A stretch of 64,000 nucleotides of DNA from a virus: the IMG/VR virus record IMGVR_UViG_3300025919_000136, positions 1 through 64,000 of that record, one strand, 5' to 3'. Positions 1-8,721 of this stretch are shown one piece after another. The translations under genes and the position numbers were made by a program. Position 1 is the stretch's first letter, and each line of letters begins with the position of its first letter. The notes below the pieces were generated by a model. It saw only the letters and a list, made by a program, of their open reading frames with translations, was not told where the DNA came from and made no database searches.

Positions 1-1008
1 ATGAGCGCACCAGCTATTAACATTATTGGTGGGGATCAAGCAATTGTACGCTTCCTGCCCGAATCTACGGACCTAGGAGTATACCCGTTCTCCAGCATGC
101 CCAATCCATCGACAGGGCCTGGAGGCACGCCGCAGTTAATGGGCATCACGCGGGTGCCGCAGAAAGACCGTCAGCGGAGCAACAAGAAGCTGTTCTCTGC
201 CGGTTCTCCATTCGGTATCGCCAACGTTCGTGGCGTGCGGGCGTACATGGTGAACGTAGAGATCAATATTGCGAACCTCGCAGTGTTGGCTTACTGCGTT
301 CGCAACGGATACAATAACAGCGTCCAGACTACCGGCTATAAAGGTCTGCCCGACTTATGTTTGTTCATCGACTACGTAGATACCTACGGTGAAGGCAACG
401 GCTATTCCTGGATGATCCGCTATGCCAAGTGCGATACAGGCTCCATCTCCATCCAGATGAATGGGCCGGAAATCACCGCTCAACTTCGCTTCATTGGCAT
501 CGCGGAGTATCCGAATGGTTCTCCACTTTCGATGACGATGGCTCAGTTAGATACCGCCATCCGCACCTTCGGTGAAGCCCTGACATACCACCACTTAGTG
601 TCGCTCACAGTGGGCAGCGACCTCCGCCCAATCCTGAGCGGTATCAACTATCAGTTCAACAACAACGTTCACGGATCGCAAGCTGCGCGGCCATCTTCTG
701 GGAGCGATGCTCGCCTATGGAACACGCACTACTCGCTGAAGCCTGGGAACCTGAATGCTTCCGCAGACTTGTCCTTGGATAGTGATATTCCAGCTGCGCT
801 GGCCACAAGTGCTTTCACTTCGGACGCGTGGGGCGACATCATCGCTACCATCAATAACTACGGTACGGGCGGGGCCAAGCAACAAGTAATTACCTTGACG
901 GACGCACTGCTAGGCACCGACTCCGCTGGCGGCGGAGACTCTGGCCAGGATATACCGTTCTCTGCTAACGTGACCGGCGATGCACTGGTAATTGCGAATA
1001 CGTACTAG
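1..1008 (+). CDS. Putative major tail tube protein
   Basis: This 335-residue protein opens with an ATG at the first base of the window, so its ribosome site is not visible. It lies directly before the frameshifted tail chaperone pair and tape measure gene, the usual place for a tail tube subunit. The sequence is rich in Gly, Asn, Ser and Thr with no membrane segment, as expected of a beta-rich tube protein. No enzymatic motif is seen. A copy of the dispersed repeat is embedded at about residues 230-238 (A-R-P-S-S-G-S-D). The role is inferred from synteny; another structural tail protein is possible. Confidence 0.6.
   Translation: MSAPAINIIGGDQAIVRFLPESTDLGVYPFSSMPNPSTGPGGTPQLMGITRVPQKDRQRSNKKLFSAGSPFGIANVRGVRAYMVNVEINIANLAVLAYCVRNGYNNSVQTTGYKGLPDLCLFIDYVDTYGEGNGYSWMIRYAKCDTGSISIQMNGPEITAQLRFIGIAEYPNGSPLSMTMAQLDTAIRTFGEALTYHHLVSLTVGSDLRPILSGINYQFNNNVHGSQAARPSSGSDARLWNTHYSLKPGNLNASADLSLDSDIPAALATSAFTSDAWGDIIATINNYGTGGAKQQVITLTDALLGTDSAGGGDSGQDIPFSANVTGDALVIANTY
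689..714 (-). repeat. R copy in frame in the tail tube gene
   Basis: CATCTTCTGGGAGCGATGCT keeps the core. Translated P-S-S-G-S-D-A-R, similar to the in-frame peptides at 21709 and 56257 although the gene is on the opposite strand. Confidence 0.75.
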
Positions 1009-1020
1009 TAGTTTAGAAAG

Positions 1021-1112
1021 CCAATCTTCTGGGAGAGATGCTCCGCGTTCTTGGCTGTAAGCAACCTTGGTTCGCTAGCAGTGTGTGCGGAGATCTCTCC
1101 CAGAAGAGGGCC
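1021..1112. repeat. Inverted pair of dispersed repeat R, 13 bp after the tail tube gene
   Basis: A minus-oriented copy (1021-1046) and a plus-oriented copy (1087-1112) face each other across about 40 bases. They could form a long hairpin in mRNA between the tail tube and chaperone genes. There is no T-run, so if it ends or trims transcripts it is not a classical intrinsic terminator. Confidence 0.8.
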
Positions 1113-1141
1113 ATAAAATCCACCGAGAAAAGAGTACCAAG

Positions 1142-1699
1142 ATGACTGATGTATCCGAGAAGATGGCCGAAGCCGCAGCGAACGATCCCGAGAGCCAAGC
1201 CTACCTAGAGCGCAAGGCCCGCGAAGCTGAACAACAGCAAACCAAGTCCGTTGTCGGTGATACCAAGCGGTTGAAGTTCACTTCGGTAAACGGCAAGCAG
1301 ATGAAGTACACCACGCGCCCCTCGCAGCGCAATCAAGATACCTACGAACTTGCCATCCACCTGGAACCTGGGTTCGCCGTGGCCATCGATGCGTTGGATG
1401 ACATCCCGCTGAAGGAACGTACTCGCGAACTCCAGCGCATCCAGGCAGAAGGTCGCGACCTAGCCAAAAGCGAAGATCTTGCCGCAGCGTATACCAGGGC
1501 CGACGAACTCGCCGATGAGGAAAAGGCCCTCTACGTAGAGGTCATTCGATCGCAATGCAAAGGCTGGACCAACCTAGAACCGTTCGACATCGAGGCATTG
1601 CTGGCGGATCTGAACGTGATTGGCCGCACTACACTCGGGGACGAAATCATTGGTTCTTCCTCGACCGGTCGTCCGGGCACCGTTCCGCTAAAAAACTGA
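1142..1699 (+). CDS. Tail assembly chaperone, short form (G-like)
   Basis: This 185-residue, charged, helical protein is placed between tail tube and tape measure. The ATG at 1142 is preferred over an in-frame start at 1085 because the latter lies inside the repeat hairpin. The last codons read CTA AAA AAC TGA, placing a classical slippery heptamer directly before the stop. In lambda-like phages the two products of such a pair coat the tape measure protein during tail assembly. The sequence is not recognisable beyond context and the frameshift site. Confidence 0.8.
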   Translation: MTDVSEKMAEAAANDPESQAYLERKAREAEQQQTKSVVGDTKRLKFTSVNGKQMKYTTRPSQRNQDTYELAIHLEPGFAVAIDALDDIPLKERTRELQRIQAEGRDLAKSEDLAAAYTRADELADEEKALYVEVIRSQCKGWTNLEPFDIEALLADLNVIGRTTLGDEIIGSSSTGRPGTVPLKN

Positions 1700-1950
1700 C
1701 CTACCGGGTCGTTGAACAGGGTGAACCGGCACTCCAGAAACTTGGTCGTGGAGAGACTCAAGCTGATATAGACCTACTGAAAGACTTCCTGTGGTCCTTA
1801 GGCTCACCGGAAGTCTTTTGTTTAGATGAAATGACACGAGATAACCAACTCCGTCTACGTGAACTGGCAGTTTCCTGGCATTTGAACCAAGCACATATCA
1901 TGTTCGACATCAGGAAACTTCTACTCAAGTTGCTGAATAAGCCTGTCTAA
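1142..1950 (+). CDS. Tail assembly chaperone, long form made by -1 frameshift (GT-like)
   Basis: An overlapping frame open from 1555 to 1950 has no convincing start of its own and follows the chaperone gene in the -1 frame. Slipping on A-AAA-AAC at 1690-1696 joins the two frames into a protein of about 269 residues whose last 84 residues start L-T-Y-R-V-V-E-Q. The added part is acidic then leucine-rich. Downstream bases can pair (CCGGGTC with GAACCGG around 1708-1733), a plausible stimulatory hairpin. This is the G/GT arrangement known from many tailed phages. Confidence 0.82.
1690..1696 (+). promoter_or_regulatory. -1 ribosomal frameshift site, A AAA AAC
   Basis: The heptamer fits the X-XXY-YYZ rule in the chaperone frame and lies immediately before the TGA stop at 1697-1699. 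It is the most efficient class of slippery site known in bacteria. The overlapping downstream frame is open in exactly the -1 register. Confidence 0.85.
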
Positions 1951-1977
1951 CCACTACTACCGCTACCGCTACCGCTA

Positions 1978-3786
1978 ATGGCTTGGTTTAACAACGTAGC
2001 TTCCATCCGCACCAGAGCCCGCATCTCTAGCCATGGGGTGGGCGGTACCATCTCCGGCAATGCACTCGGCGGCGCTATTGCGGCACGCGCCCGCTTAGGT
2101 GCCCATCCCAGCTTGATGTTAGGCGGCAATCCAGAGACAGCCTTAGGCAGCGTAGTGCAGATGTCGGTGTTGGCGTTGGGTCTGTTCGGCACTGCACTAG
2201 GTAGCATTGTGCTCACCGTCCACAAAGTCGAACGGGCGATGAGCGAGTTCTCCAGCAATATCCAAACCCTATCCAATAACACTGGTATGGGGTACGGACA
2301 ATCTATTGGCGTACAGGGTCGCTTCGGGGCGTTCGGCATGAATGCGGCGGAGATGTTCTCTGGGACGGAGAACATGCCGATGTTCTTCCGCGCCAAGGCC
2401 CAAGGCTATGGTCTGCCAGGATATGAGGATCCCAACTTCATCTCTCGGTTAGCGGAGCGCTATCAGGCTCAGGCCCGCCAAGGTCCCACTGGGCTGCTCA
2501 TGGCGCGGACCATGTTGCAGAACCTAGGGCTGGATTCACCGGAAATGCTGAACACGGTGAACCTCTCTCCCAGAAGAATCCGCGAACAACAGCAGTTCCA
2601 GAACCGGATGCAAGGTGCGTTCGGATTGGACCCAGCTGCTATACGCCGTTGGGCGGAGGAGTTTCCGCTGCTTCAAGCCAGAGTGGGGTCATTCTTCCAA
2701 TTGCTCTGGGTGAAGATTGGTACGTTGGTCAGCCCCTATATTCTGGGAGCGCTCAACCTTGCCACCAATTTGATGGAACGGTTCGGCGGTACGATCGGTA
2801 AGGGTCTTCAGAAAGGCGCGGAGATCGGTACCTACTGGATAGGCAAGGTGCTTGGTCTGTTCTATGTGTACGGTCCGATGGCTTTCCTTGCAGTAGAGTC
2901 CGCAGCCTTGAAGATGCTCTCCGTGGTAGGTCATATTGCTATCTCCATCGCGGCGCTATATAAGAACACGATAGGAAGATTCACTCCAGGCATATTAGGG
3001 GATATGGCCTCCAAAGTACCTCAGGCTCTAGGCGACGCTTCTTTAGGTGCGCAGGCAGTAACAGATTGGGTAACTGGACACGTGGCCGCACCTATGGAAG
3101 ACCACTTCATAGTTGACAGCGCCCACGGTATCGGAGCCTCGGCTACCACTCGGCGAAACACTCCCGCTGCAGTGAAGCATCGTGCTGCGAATACGGTGCA
3201 CCACCATATCAAGGCTAGCCACATGGGCTTGGGCGGCTGGATTGATGATACCTTAAACCCGTTCATAGCTCACGGTATAGATAACCTGAAGTTCTTCCTC
3301 CGTCCAATGCCAGGCCATCACTATGGACTAGATGATCTGAAGGAAGGTGCACACTACGTTGGCGGTGGTATGGGTAGCCATACACAATACGTTCAGAAGC
3401 GTTCCGCCGACATCCAACGCCAGCACCAAGCCATCCAAGCATGGAAGGCTAGCGGCGCTAACCCACGCAATCGACCGGTCACGCCCGACATTCCGGCGGA
3501 GCAAGGCGGCTATCAGGGGCCAGAAGATAGCAACTTCATCACTGCCTTCACCGACCCGAAGATCTCCGAAATCGATAAGCAAATCGCCCAAATCAACACC
3601 GGTCAACGCCAGCAGGAGTGGGACAAAATATGGGGCGATATGTTGAAAGAGATTAAGGGTCTTCGCCAAGACATTGACGAGAAATCTGGGGCCGTTGGCT
3701 TCCCTGAGTTCCGTGCGCTGATGAAACTACTTGGCCGAGAGATGGGTTCGGACATTCTGCGAACCTCGTATAAAGGCGGTGGGTAG
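1978..3786 (+). CDS. Probable tape measure protein
   Basis: This 602-residue protein follows the frameshifted chaperones. It has several long hydrophobic stretches (about residues 58-80, 238-270 and 292-330), a Gly/Ala-rich N-terminus and a charged C-terminal helix, as tape measures often do. It is short for the family, implying a short tail. The ATG at 1978 has no recognisable ribosome site and is preceded by a CTACCG tandem repeat. It lies in the same frame as the long chaperone form, separated from it only by TAA at 1948-1950 and nine Pro/Leu codons. A degenerate R copy lies at 2556-2583 (N-L-S-P-R-R). Confidence 0.7.
   Translation: MAWFNNVASIRTRARISSHGVGGTISGNALGGAIAARARLGAHPSLMLGGNPETALGSVVQMSVLALGLFGTALGSIVLTVHKVERAMSEFSSNIQTLSNNTGMGYGQSIGVQGRFGAFGMNAAEMFSGTENMPMFFRAKAQGYGLPGYEDPNFISRLAERYQAQARQGPTGLLMARTMLQNLGLDSPEMLNTVNLSPRRIREQQQFQNRMQGAFGLDPAAIRRWAEEFPLLQARVGSFFQLLWVKIGTLVSPYILGALNLATNLMERFGGTIGKGLQKGAEIGTYWIGKVLGLFYVYGPMAFLAVESAALKMLSVVGHIAISIAALYKNTIGRFTPGILGDMASKVPQALGDASLGAQAVTDWVTGHVAAPMEDHFIVDSAHGIGASATTRRNTPAAVKHRAANTVHHHIKASHMGLGGWIDDTLNPFIAHGIDNLKFFLRPMPGHHYGLDDLKEGAHYVGGGMGSHTQYVQKRSADIQRQHQAIQAWKASGANPRNRPVTPDIPAEQGGYQGPEDSNFITAFTDPKISEIDKQIAQINTGQRQQEWDKIWGDMLKEIKGLRQDIDEKSGAVGFPEFRALMKLLGREMGSDILRTSYKGGG
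2556..2583 (+). repeat. Degenerate R copy in the tape measure gene
   Basis: ACCTCTCTCCCAGAAGAATC keeps the core only; translated N-L-S-P-R-R-I. Confidence 0.55.
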
Positions 3787-3804
3787 CCCTGGCGGGCAGT
3801 CAGT

Positions 3805-5685
3805 ATGGGAAGCTTCGATAAGCCCATCATCGGTGGCAAGCAATACTATCGCGTGACGGCGAATGCGCTGCCAGCCACGGACAGCAAGTGGGCGGGGCTA
3901 TATGCACCAACCATTACCAACATGAACGATGGGGATTGGTTCCTCTTCCCTTCAGGCGGCGAAAATAACTACGACGGTTTCTATACACACTTCGACACCT
4001 TCACGATAGACCTGCTATCGATCCCCACTACGATTAGTACCTTCGTGCCCAACGTCCACAACCCTGCAGGTTATGTGGTGACAGTTGGGCCAGCCACCTT
4101 CAGTATTGCTATCGATGCGACTGGATTCAACTTACCACTACTGGGATTGCTCTACTTCAAGTACGGTGGAATTCTTTACAGAGCCTACGTACAATTCTAC
4201 AAGTTCTTCTTCGGACGCGGAGTTGACTTCCACTTCGTAGTACTGTCTGGTAGTGCGATGGACCGTAGGATCACGATCGATTTCGTGACAGACCCGGATA
4301 GTGTACACCAAGCCACCACGGTAGACTGGCAGCTGATTGGCACGGACGGCAGCGTCACACACTTAGGTAACAATAAGCTGCTGGATGTGAACCTGACACC
4401 CTCTCAGTCTGGAGTGTATAACCACTATACCATATCGTCTGGTTTTGGATTCCCGGTCGCCCCGTACATCCAAGCAGTATGTAATAATGCCTTGAATGAA
4501 GGCCCTGGACAACTTCTCCCACCTACGTTCGGCCTCAACTACTTCGTTCCCGTTGCGAAGCTGAAGGTGGATAATGGCACAAACCTAGGTTCCGGCAACT
4601 GGAGCGTGCCGGACACACTCGCTATCCTGGACGCGTCTGATTCGTTCGACCCGGACGGGACCATCGTGAACTATCACTGGATGATTGGTTCTCCCGTCCA
4701 GAAGACGTACGACACCACAAATCCCGTTCTTCCGTTGGACTTCGATGAAGGCTTCAAATCACTAATCCAAGTGCAGGTGACCGACAACGAAGGCTTCCAA
4801 GCTACCAGCCCGTTTATCTCACTCCAGGTGGGTATTCGTGCGCGACTACTATACAACAAGCACCTGCGCGCCCTACATTACTTCTACGCGGATGCCTCGA
4901 TGAACGTGCTATGCGCGAGCAGCCTGAATCTGACCAGCTTCGATATAGCTTCGGCTGTCAAGACCTATTTTCTAGGACACGGAGTTAGCTCCTTGGCAGC
5001 CTTCATGATAGGCTCCATGCCTGTCGTGGCATACTCGACTTCGGACTATGGGATTCGCTTGTGCTACTCGAAGGACCACGGAGCCTCGTTCACGAATGTT
5101 GCCCTCTTCCCCAGCGCTATCCTTCGCGGAGGACTTTACAACGAGCATACCCGCTCCCTGTTCATGCTTGGGGTATCGGTGACTGGTGGGCCTATTCGCC
5201 GCTTCTGCGCTCGGTACAACGGTATGAACTGGACTACTGATGATATCACTGATATCCCATCGCTGCCCTCGACAGGCGTGGCGAATTGGCATCTTTTCTG
5301 GAGAGGATCCACGCTCACAGTTGTAGTGGAGCATGACGCTGTAGTTGAAATGTACGCTTCCACCGATGATGGCTATACCTTCACCCTACAGCACTCCATC
5401 GAGGGTGGCTATAGCCCGATGAGCGCCAGGTGGGATCAGCACACACTATCTGCCTTCATCCTGTCCAGAAAAACGGGCGCTGAAGTTTACCGCATCGTGG
5501 CCCGTACTAATGGCGCTGGCATATGGGACCACGATGATATAGCCACGGTAGACGGCCTAGTGGCCGACTCTACGGGACTTGCCCACGAGCTAGGCCAAGG
5601 GTCCGTCTATGCGATCTCACGCGCTGGCGCTGTGCTGAACGCAGTTATTAGTACCGACGAAGCATATAGCTATAGTGGTATCTAA
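3805..5685 (+). CDS. Tail protein with PKD-like domain and BNR-type repeats
   Basis: This 626-residue protein contains a PKD-like motif near residues 272-285 (A-S-D-S-F-D-P-D-G-T-I-V-N-Y). Its C-terminal half has repeated Asp-box segments of the sialidase or BNR type (S-K-D-H-G-A-S-F, S-T-D-D-G-Y-T-F, S-T-D-E-A-Y-S-Y). Such modules form beta-propeller or immunoglobulin-like folds in phage fibres and tail tips. Position after the tape measure suggests a distal tail or fibre role. Degenerate R copies are embedded near 5288 and 5454. Enzymatic activity cannot be claimed. Confidence 0.6.
   Translation: MGSFDKPIIGGKQYYRVTANALPATDSKWAGLYAPTITNMNDGDWFLFPSGGENNYDGFYTHFDTFTIDLLSIPTTISTFVPNVHNPAGYVVTVGPATFSIAIDATGFNLPLLGLLYFKYGGILYRAYVQFYKFFFGRGVDFHFVVLSGSAMDRRITIDFVTDPDSVHQATTVDWQLIGTDGSVTHLGNNKLLDVNLTPSQSGVYNHYTISSGFGFPVAPYIQAVCNNALNEGPGQLLPPTFGLNYFVPVAKLKVDNGTNLGSGNWSVPDTLAILDASDSFDPDGTIVNYHWMIGSPVQKTYDTTNPVLPLDFDEGFKSLIQVQVTDNEGFQATSPFISLQVGIRARLLYNKHLRALHYFYADASMNVLCASSLNLTSFDIASAVKTYFLGHGVSSLAAFMIGSMPVVAYSTSDYGIRLCYSKDHGASFTNVALFPSAILRGGLYNEHTRSLFMLGVSVTGGPIRRFCARYNGMNWTTDDITDIPSLPSTGVANWHLFWRGSTLTVVVEHDAVVEMYASTDDGYTFTLQHSIEGGYSPMSARWDQHTLSAFILSRKTGAEVYRIVARTNGAGIWDHDDIATVDGLVADSTGLAHELGQGSVYAISRAGAVLNAVISTDEAYSYSGI
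5288..5315 (-). repeat. Degenerate R copy in the PKD/BNR tail gene
   Basis: GGCATCTTTTCTGGAGAGGA resembles the reversed repeat with two changes; translated W-H-L-F-W-R-G-S. Confidence 0.4.
5454..5478 (+). repeat. R copy (AAAAAC variant) in the PKD/BNR tail gene
   Basis: CATCCTGTCCAGAAAAACGG lacks the GCGGAG end but keeps core and the AAAAAC variant; translated F-I-L-S-R-K-T-G. Confidence 0.5.
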
Positions 5686-5688
5686 ATA

Positions 5689-8379
5689 ATGCCCTACAAC
5701 CAAGCTACCGAAAACCGAATACGCGTCTACAATGCGAACTCCATCCCGAACTTGGACCGCAACTCCTACGCACATGCGGTGGACCTCACCAGCGTAATGG
5801 GCCGCAACTTCGGACAGAGCGCGGACAACCAGAACGTAGGCATGGGTTTGGCCGGCATTGGCAACACGCCCAATACCTGGTACGGACAGCCACAGTTCAA
5901 CGCGAATGAACTTTCATGGTTCCGACTGGGTCCGGATGGCACCTTCTACCAGGGTATGGATTCGCTCGGCCATACCAACGAACTTGGGCTCCAAGGCTTC
6001 ATGCTGGTGCGGCGGGAGTTACCGTACAACTGCCAGATCATCCCGGCTAAGGCGGGGGATGCGCTCCCGATAGGTAGCCTGGGCTTCAATGCGATGCATT
6101 GGATCCCTACGACCGGACTTACCCTACCAAATGGACAGAGCGCATGGAAAACGGTGGGGTCTTCTACTTCTCCGCTGGCTACGCGTATTGCGCACCTAGT
6201 GCAAGCGCCCAACCAACGTGTAATTGCTACATCGGCGGAGGCTGCTCCAGCGGACCTAAGTTTTATGGTCCCGATCGACTTCATGGGGATTGCAGAGGGA
6301 CACTTAGTCCCGCCCTACCTTCGCTATACATGGGCGAACGGGAAGTATGCCATTACCTTCATGCACAATCACTATCCGGTGATTGAGCGCTGGACCAATG
6401 ACCCGGCCTGGAACAACGGCGTACCATCGTTGGCTCCTTGGCGAACGCTCTCCGCAACGGCCAAGATTCGTATGGACGGGCCGAAGGCCCACAGCCATAT
6501 GGTGCTCATCGTACGGCAAGTTGGCGGTATGCTGGTCGTAGACTTGGACTTCGGCGACTTCTGCTACCGCGAATGGATTGCGGACATCGTGACACCTACG
6601 CTCTCTGCGGACAGCCCATGGGGCTCTCCCGGCAGCCAGGATATCCGCATCAGGGACATCTCGTGGGACAGTGGAGTGTACTCCGTGGAACTTTACGGAG
6701 CGCTAGCTACGGTTGGCTACGCCGCTATCGTGTACCGAGATGTACTCGTCCCAGGACACGAGGCAACCGGACTGTCAGGGACCTTCGAACAGTATATAGC
6801 TACTACCTATGCCCCACCTTCTGGGAGCGCTACGGGTGGCGGCTACGCGGCTGGTTGGATTCGCAAGAACACCAACGTAGATGTTCAAAGCACCTGGACC
6901 ACGGCCAACAAAGGCGGACTGCTCCACACTCGTGTCACGCTGAAGGCCGACGATCCGGAATATGTAGGCGCGGCTCCAGGAGTGCATAGCCCTGTCGTGT
7001 ACAGATACGTGACTAGCGCCACCAATCTACTCACGCCGGGAGGCCCTCCATACCTAGAGCTCCAGCAGTTCCTGAAGGGGTCGGGCAGCATCCAGTCCGG
7101 TGAAGAGGATGCCGTAATGGCGGAGGCCGACTTCACCCTCGACCGTGATCGGATGCAGGACACGCCTGGATATAGCGGTTGGCAAAGCTACTTGCAAGAT
7201 CGACATCTGGTTACGTGGGAGCAGCGCTGGACGGACTCAGCCCAATCGGTAGGCCCGTTCACGGAACTCTTCCGTGGTTACATTGCATATACTGACAACA
7301 CCACTGGATCCGAACCATTTGAGTTTGATGCCACAGTCCACATGCAGGACATGCTCATGTGGCTGAGCGAAGGCTACGCCGTTGTAGATGAACGCTACTT
7401 GCCGTTGGATTTCCTAGTGATGCAATCCGGCGAGCCGCTCTACGGTACGGCTGGATTCCGCTATATGATTCAAATGGTCTTCGGGCAGGACGAAGCGGAC
7501 AAAGTCAACGGTGGGCCGGACAATGACCTACGCTGGTTCTCTGCAGGACACGCAGCCCTCATCGACGGCATCAACGACCAGAACGGTATCGTCCCTTCGC
7601 TGACCACGCTCCAACTTCAACCGGCTACGCGCAGCGGATTCAAGTACCCACCGCCACGCGGAGATAGCGTACTCTCATGGGCAAACACCATCCGCGAACA
7701 AGATCGGGCGGTTATCATCTATGGCATCCCTCCGGGCCAGACCACGCGGTGCTTCATGTATGGGCGGCTGGACCTTATCGAGGCGGAGCGGGCTGCCCAA
7801 CCCCTGATCGAACTATTCGACACGAACTATACCACCGCTTCTATAGATGGGCTGCTAGGCGAGATGTCTACGCATACCTTGCCGGGCACATCCTACAACG
7901 TAATCGAAATCATCTGGGGTGGTGGGGTGAAGGCCAGTCAGTTGGGTATCCTACCCCCAGCCTTCGTAGTATCGGCCCGGTTACCAGACACCGACCCATA
8001 CAACTCCCCAGCTTTGACCGGCGAGCGTAAGCTAATCATGCAGCTGGAGTGGGTCACGGATCGACGCATGGCGCAGGAAATTGCGGACTACACGGTGAGC
8101 CTGTTCGCCAATACCCGCCACGAGACGATTCAGTTAAACGCCCTACGCGGCGTGCAAGGGACGGACTTTGGCAGGCTCTGCGCCCCACGGTTGAACGGTA
8201 CCTACTCGGATACTACGATCAACCTGAACGCATATGCGAGTGGAAGTAGCCCGCAACCTGACAGCGAGTTGCTAATCATGCACTACCGACACGACTTCGC
8301 CTTCGATGGCGACAGTCCCGACCGCGCGTTCACAACTAATCTTACGTGTCGCTTCAAAACAAGAGTAGCGGGAGCATAA
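5689..8379 (+). CDS. Large minor tail or tail-tip protein, function unassigned
   Basis: This 896-residue protein starts three bases after the previous stop. It is beta-rich with many Trp, Tyr and Gly residues and no membrane segments. Its size and position between the PKD/BNR protein and the fibre suggest a hub or tip component, but no family motif was recognised. A partial R copy at 6811-6833 lies in the frame (A-P-P-S-G-S-A). The middle segment around residues 690-760 looks globular and could be a domain shared with baseplate hub proteins; that is inference only. Confidence 0.6.
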   Translation: MPYNQATENRIRVYNANSIPNLDRNSYAHAVDLTSVMGRNFGQSADNQNVGMGLAGIGNTPNTWYGQPQFNANELSWFRLGPDGTFYQGMDSLGHTNELGLQGFMLVRRELPYNCQIIPAKAGDALPIGSLGFNAMHWIPTTGLTLPNGQSAWKTVGSSTSPLATRIAHLVQAPNQRVIATSAEAAPADLSFMVPIDFMGIAEGHLVPPYLRYTWANGKYAITFMHNHYPVIERWTNDPAWNNGVPSLAPWRTLSATAKIRMDGPKAHSHMVLIVRQVGGMLVVDLDFGDFCYREWIADIVTPTLSADSPWGSPGSQDIRIRDISWDSGVYSVELYGALATVGYAAIVYRDVLVPGHEATGLSGTFEQYIATTYAPPSGSATGGGYAAGWIRKNTNVDVQSTWTTANKGGLLHTRVTLKADDPEYVGAAPGVHSPVVYRYVTSATNLLTPGGPPYLELQQFLKGSGSIQSGEEDAVMAEADFTLDRDRMQDTPGYSGWQSYLQDRHLVTWEQRWTDSAQSVGPFTELFRGYIAYTDNTTGSEPFEFDATVHMQDMLMWLSEGYAVVDERYLPLDFLVMQSGEPLYGTAGFRYMIQMVFGQDEADKVNGGPDNDLRWFSAGHAALIDGINDQNGIVPSLTTLQLQPATRSGFKYPPPRGDSVLSWANTIREQDRAVIIYGIPPGQTTRCFMYGRLDLIEAERAAQPLIELFDTNYTTASIDGLLGEMSTHTLPGTSYNVIEIIWGGGVKASQLGILPPAFVVSARLPDTDPYNSPALTGERKLIMQLEWVTDRRMAQEIADYTVSLFANTRHETIQLNALRGVQGTDFGRLCAPRLNGTYSDTTINLNAYASGSSPQPDSELLIMHYRHDFAFDGDSPDRAFTTNLTCRFKTRVAGA
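6811..6833 (-). repeat. Partial R copy in the 896-residue tail gene
   Basis: CCACCTTCTGGGAGCGCTAC keeps CTTCTGGGAG; translated P-P-S-G-S-A-T. Confidence 0.45.
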
Positions 8380-8412
8380 TTCACCGATGTATATGTTTGT
8401 ACGAGGTATATA

Positions 8413-8634
8413 ATGGCTGAAGTCACTCCTCATCAATGGCAAGAACGACTACGCAACATGGCCGTGCGTAAGTCCGTAGATCAGTCCATCAAACTTGGAC
8501 CGCTGCGAGAAGCCACCCTAGCTGGTTCAACTCCGCCGACAGTAGGCTCCAGCGGCATGTTCCAACAAGACGGCAGCTTCGTAAGCTGGATGCGTTGCGG
8601 AGATCTGCCTGGGTCTGCTAAGCCGCTTATATGA
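8413..8634 (+). CDS. Small protein of the tail module
   Basis: A 73-residue ORF lies 33 bases after the large tail gene. It starts M-A-E-V-T-P-H-Q-W and is basic at first, then rich in Gly and Ser (F-Q-Q-D-G-S-F-V-S-W-M). It has no signal peptide or membrane helix. It may be a fibre connector or chaperone, but only context supports this. An inverted R pair follows 15 bases after its stop. Confidence 0.55.
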   Translation: MAEVTPHQWQERLRNMAVRKSVDQSIKLGPLREATLAGSTPPTVGSSGMFQQDGSFVSWMRCGDLPGSAKPLI

Positions 8635-8648
8635 ATACTAATTGCTAA

Positions 8649-8700
8649 CGCGAAGGACTCTCTCCAGAAGATGGCCGCTCTTCTGGGACAGGTCTCCGCC
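8649..8700. repeat. Abutting inverted pair of dispersed repeat R
   Basis: Plus (8649-8676) and minus (8677-8700) copies touch. CCAGAAGA at 8664-8671 pairs perfectly with TCTTCTGG at 8679-8686 across a GC-rich loop. The element separates the 73-residue gene from the fibre gene and could act as terminator, processing site or stabiliser. Confidence 0.8.
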
Positions 8701-8721
8701 TAACTCGTATAGGATACCACC

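Noticed and set aside
1947-2396. 149-residue ORF on the minus strand opposite the tape measure start
   Set aside because: It is a shadow of the tape measure frame; its S-G-S-G-S-G end is only the CTACCG tandem repeat read backwards.
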